The notes below the pieces were generated by a model. It did no database searches. It saw nothing but the letters and a program-made list of their open reading frames with translations, and was not told the origin of the DNA. Both the position numbers and the translations under genes were made by a program. From Nitrososphaera sp. (lineage in GTDB: Archaea; Thermoproteota; Nitrososphaeria; Nitrososphaerales; Nitrososphaeraceae): a stretch of DNA of 6,860 nt. Shown one piece after another: positions 4,961-6,860 of the stretch. The stretch lies in contig JANWHJ010000060.1 in the NCBI GenBank assembly GCA_025450475.1, positions 1 to 6,860 on the forward strand. The letters are read 5' to 3'. Numbering within the stretch: the stretch's first letter is position 1; each line of letters opens with the position of its first letter.

Positions 4961-5979
4961 ACCAGCCGGGTCATCTTTTCCAAACTGATCTCAAACCCAA
5001 AGCGTTTTTCTTCCTTCTTCATATGGCGATACATACTCATCATGAGATTGACATGTCTGATCGTGCTCAGCTTGCCGTCCATCTTGAGCCTCACTATCCG
5101 ATAAACGTCGTCGTAATAATTGAACCTGTCTAACACCTTTTTGCGGTACTGTCTGAAGTCAAACTTTCCGCTGCTCTTGCCCAGCACGTCGAGGAATATG
5201 TCGCAACAGATGAGCGACGGAATGATCCCTTCGCCCAGCATCGGAAAGACGCACCCGATTGACTCCCCAACCCCAATCACGTTGCCGTCGTAGAATGGCT
5301 CCATTCGCTTTGGTGGCGCAAGTCTTATCGGCCTACCTATCTTTTTCACGATCTTTGCCTCCGGGTGCTCCTCAAAAAATTCGGTCACTCCGTAATACTT
5401 TTTCTGGATGTCGCCGGCCCCCATATATCCACGGCCGTCGCCAAGTGGAAAATACCAGAAATACCCTTTTGCACCCTTGTAGCCAATGACGTAAAACTCG
5501 TCGATACTCAACACGTTTTCTAGGAGGTATTCGTACGCAGGTATCATGAAATCATCTTCTGCCCTTGGAAGCAAAGTCCGGTGCAGACCGGTGCAATCAA
5601 TGACATAGTCATACTTTTCAAATTGGAGTGTCTCGCGCTTGACCCGCGAGCCGTACGTTACTTTCGCTCCTTTTAGCAGATCGTTTTCCCATCTCTGCTT
5701 GTCATAAGTCACAAGGCCCTTCAGATCAAGGTATTCTTCTTTGTCGTCTGGCAGCTCCATCCTGAGTCTGTGGCCGACGTGGAAGATGTAGCTGGCAAAG
5801 TCCAACCCGGCCTGCTGTGAAAACTTTTCCAGCATGTGCCGGGATGCTCCCCACGCGCAGACTGGCCAGTGATGCTCCTTCTTCGAGGCTTCAAAGATCT
5901 CGACTTCATGGCCGCGCCTCTGAAGCATGCTCCCGAGGTAGCTGCCTGCAACGCCGGCTCCCGCTATGGCAAAATGCAT
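4948..5979 (-). CDS. Geranylgeranyl-reductase-family FAD oxidoreductase
   Basis: A 343-residue flavoprotein. The N-terminal Rossmann motif GAGVAG (7-12) with E30 at the end of the second strand binds the ADP part of FAD. VIDCTGLHR (126-134) is the second dinucleotide contact. The signature GYFWYFPLGDG (172-182) corresponds to the G-Y-x-W-x-FP motif of geranylgeranyl reductases. GVGESIGCVFPMLGEGI (236-252) is the FAD-ribityl site, with E239 where many relatives have Asp. Family members saturate isoprenoid double bonds in archaeal ether lipids or quinone tails; related halogenases and hydroxylases share the fold. The length is somewhat short for an archaeal digeranylgeranylglycerophospholipid reductase, and HHWPVCAWGA (36-45) is an unusual substrate-side segment, so the exact substrate is uncertain. 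The ATG at 5979 has a TATA box 28 bases upstream, just after the nop10 stop. No membrane helix is obvious; peripheral binding is likely. Confidence 0.88.
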   Translation of the reverse strand: MHFAIAGAGVAGSYLGSMLQRRGHEVEIFEASKKEHHWPVCAWGASRHMLEKFSQQAGLDFASYIFHVGHRLRMELPDDKEEYLDLKGLVTYDKQRWENDLLKGAKVTYGSRVKRETLQFEKYDYVIDCTGLHRTLLPRAEDDFMIPAYEYLLENVLSIDEFYVIGYKGAKGYFWYFPLGDGRGYMGAGDIQKKYYGVTEFFEEHPEAKIVKKIGRPIRLAPPKRMEPFYDGNVIGVGESIGCVFPMLGEGIIPSLICCDIFLDVLGKSSGKFDFRQYRKKVLDRFNYYDDVYRIVRLKMDGKLSTIRHVNLMMSMYRHMKKEEKRFGFEISLEKMTRLVNAL

Positions 5980-6002
5980 CTACCACCAGTGCCTGCAAGT
6001 TT

Positions 6003-6012
6003 ACTTATAATT
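6003..6012 (-). promoter_or_regulatory. TATA box for the flavoprotein gene
   Basis: The minus strand reads AATTATAAGT, with TTATAA at 6010-6005 centred 28 bases before the ATG at 5979. It lies within the 37-base gap after the nop10 stop (6019-6017), so the flavoprotein can be transcribed separately from nop10. Confidence 0.55.
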
Positions 6013-6016
6013 CTTC

Positions 6017-6178
6017 TTAGGATTCTGTATACCGGTCGGGGATCCTGTAACGGACGTACTTGTCGTCAGGAGAATATTTCGGCGGATGTGGATCTGCAGT
6101 TTGGGAATGGCATTTTGGGCATGCGTGCTGGAGCGTGTAAATATTGCATGCTGCGCACCTGCGTATAAGATGCTTCAT
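6017..6178 (-). CDS. nop10: H/ACA RNP protein Nop10
   Basis: A 53-residue protein that reads as archaeal Nop10, a core subunit with Cbf5, Gar1 and L7Ae of the H/ACA complexes that pseudouridylate rRNA. It begins MKHLIRRCAACNIYTL and has the four zinc ligands C8, C11, C20 and C23 (CAAC and CPKC). The linker PHPPKYSPDDKYVRYR (30-45) follows, the conserved segment that packs on Cbf5. Archaeal Nop10 is normally 50-60 residues, so it is complete. The start ATG (6178-6176) overlaps the TGA stop (6177-6175) of the upstream 46-residue gene, implying translational coupling. Many archaea pair nop10 with the aIF2-alpha gene; here the partner is a different small protein. Confidence 0.93.
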   Translation of the reverse strand: MKHLIRRCAACNIYTLQHACPKCHSQTADPHPPKYSPDDKYVRYRIPDRYTES

Positions 6179-6315
6179 GTTACCAAACCTAACTGGAGAG
6201 CCATTTTGGACTCTTCGCGAATAACGTCAAGAACTCCATGGCTGCTGGCTTCCTTTACTGCCGCAACGACAATCTTGCGCTCGTCAGGAGACCTCTGAAC
6301 CTCTGTGGCTGTCAT
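6175..6315 (-). CDS. 46-residue unknown protein coupled to nop10
   Basis: ATG at 6315, TGA at 6177-6175; an in-frame TAA lies four codons before the ATG, so the start is well bounded. The protein opens MTATEVQRSPDERKIVVAAV and continues with a second predicted helix (SSHGVLDVIREESKMALQLG); it is alpha-helical, acidic-basic balanced, with no cysteines and no membrane segment. The ATGA overlap with nop10 and neighbour-like codon use argue that it is translated. I do not recognise a family. It is not the end of aIF2-alpha, the usual nop10 neighbour. A role in RNA modification or ribosome assembly is suggested only by position. Confidence 0.6.
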   Translation of the reverse strand: MTATEVQRSPDERKIVVAAVKEASSHGVLDVIREESKMALQLGLVT

Positions 6316-6345
6316 TTCCGGATTACGTTAAACGTACAAATGGCA

Positions 6346-6356
6346 TACTTTAATGT
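6346..6356 (-). promoter_or_regulatory. Possible TATA box for the small-gene/nop10 operon
   Basis: ACATTAAAGTA on the minus strand is centred about 35 bases before the ATG at 6315, which would give a leader of roughly 10 bases. A TTTAAC closer to the start is too near to serve. Weak evidence. Confidence 0.3.
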
Positions 6357-6437
6357 TGCCACATGCGTGTGATGCAGACGTAAGCGCTTGCTACGATCGT
6401 GCAGTTTAGTGTCTCTGCCTACACTGTATGTGTCGTG

Positions 6438-6620
6438 CTAATCCCTTTCTGAGGTCCCACCGGGCAACTTGTTCCGTTCTGCCCTTGAAATGTCGCGTTG
6501 TAAGTTCTTAGCCGTTTCGCCAACATACGACGAAGAGATCGTTTTCTCGTTCCGGTCGCGCAATTTGCCTGCGATCATTATCCTGACCTTGCTCGCTGTC
6601 TTAGTCTTCTTGTTGTTCTC
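6438..6620 (-). pseudogene. Out-of-frame C-terminal part of the ATP-cone protein
   Basis: In the -1 frame relative to the 88-codon frame, 60 codons run from GAG at 6620 (just after a TAG at 6623-6621) to TAG at 6440-6438. They include TASKVRIMIAGKLRDRNEKT and then ISSSYVGETAKNLQRD. The pattern V..MIAGKLRDRN.....SSY matches the closing helix pair of an ATP-cone, whose usual end is a long helix then x-A-x-x-Y. It has no own promoter or good start codon. Restoring one base between 6604 and 6621 would join it to the upstream part and give a protein of about 135 residues. Confidence 0.5.
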
Positions 6621-6844
6621 CTAGCTTCAGTCTTGATCTGCTTTGAAGCATTATTGGCAATGTCCCTTGCCATTAGGAACTGCACACCCGATCGACGGGT
6701 AGTCGCAGCCATTCGATCAAGATCAAACTTTTCTTTCCTTCCGCTTGAGCGTTGGAGGGTTATCGCGACTGGATTTTTCCGCGCAGATCTTTTCTTCTTT
6801 ACATAATTTCCTGGACCATGTTTTGCCACCTTCTTTCTTGCCAC
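6578..6844 (-). CDS. ATP-cone domain protein, reading frame interrupted
   Basis: The 88-codon frame starts with GTG at 6844; an in-frame TAA three codons earlier (6853-6851) excludes a longer frame in this window. A basic N-terminal tail (MARKKVAKHGPGNYVKKKRS) leads into a segment that fits the ATP-cone: VAITLQRSSGRKEKFD (26-41), LDRMAATTRRSGVQF (42-56) and MARDIANNASKQIKTEA (58-74). ATP-cones bind ATP/dATP and act as allosteric domains in ribonucleotide reductases and NrdR; small stand-alone versions occur in thaumarchaea. After residue 74 the reading turns into an Arg-rich run (ARRTTRRLRQRARSG) and stops, while the missing last third of the domain is found in another frame (6620-6438). The gene is therefore probably frameshifted, by mutation or by sequence error. 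Confidence 0.6.
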   Translation of the reverse strand: MARKKVAKHGPGNYVKKKRSARKNPVAITLQRSSGRKEKFDLDRMAATTRRSGVQFLMARDIANNASKQIKTEARRTTRRLRQRARSG

Positions 6845-6860
6845 GCCATATTATGGCAAA

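Noticed and set aside
6061..6300. Shared 11-base word TCTCCTGACGA in nop10 and the 46-residue gene
   Set aside because: It encodes SPD(D/E) in both, but flanking sequence shows no further similarity, so a duplication is not supported.
6360..6437. Short palindromes (CACA-TGCG-TGTG; ACAC-TGTAT-GTGT) and a GTGATG word suggesting a C/D-box RNA
   Set aside because: Stems of only 4 bp, and no properly placed C, D, C' and D' boxes.
1..6860. CRISPR array, insertion sequence, tRNA or rRNA
   Set aside because: No regularly spaced repeats, transposase motifs, T-loop GGTTCGA-type words or rRNA-like stretches were found on either strand.

Overview
The window looks like a chromosomal segment of an archaeon, most likely an ammonia-oxidising thaumarchaeote of the Nitrososphaera type. 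The reasons are an archaeal Nop10 gene, a geranylgeranyl-reductase-family flavoprotein, an AMMECR1 protein, a small basic ATP-cone protein, and AT-rich TATA-like boxes 23-29 bp upstream of start codons with no clear Shine-Dalgarno sites, as expected for leaderless transcription. The genus-level placement is inference from protein style; no database search was possible.

Region 1 (1-609) is gene-poor. It starts with the last 25 codons of an unrecognised gene ending in a double TAA, followed by a terminator-like hairpin and T-rich run. About 390 bases with no convincing gene follow, holding two sets of inverted repeats. At 470-609 lies what reads as the broken N-terminus of a family 2 glycosyltransferase. 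Region 2 (593-2606, minus strand) has a GT-B glycosyltransferase of the MJ1255/MurG-like type, visibly more AT-rich than the rest, then a possible 33-residue membrane peptide, then an AMMECR1-domain protein that begins with TTG.

Region 3 (2849-4324, plus strand) is a compact set: a 52-residue four-cysteine zinc-ribbon protein, a VOC/glyoxalase-fold enzyme 5 bases later, and an isocitrate lyase/PEP mutase superfamily enzyme with a KRCGH active-site motif and its own TATA box. Region 4 (4437-6844, minus strand) converges on it. In transcription order it holds a frameshifted ATP-cone protein, a 46-residue unknown protein whose stop overlaps the start of nop10 (ATGA), nop10 itself, a geranylgeranyl-reductase-like FAD enzyme, and a hotdog-fold acyl-CoA thioesterase.

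The genes do not form one obvious pathway. The lipid-reductase-like enzyme and the thioesterase suggest lipid/acyl-CoA metabolism. The VOC and isocitrate-lyase-like enzymes suggest carbon-acid side metabolism. Nop10 belongs to the H/ACA RNA-guided pseudouridylation machinery. A recurrent architectural trait is promoter compaction: at two gene junctions the TATA box of the downstream gene contains the stop codon of the upstream one. I see no CRISPR array, insertion sequence, tRNA or rRNA. The most interesting items are the two apparent frameshifted genes, the short genes (nop10, zinc ribbon, 46-residue partner), and the stop-codon/TATA overlaps.
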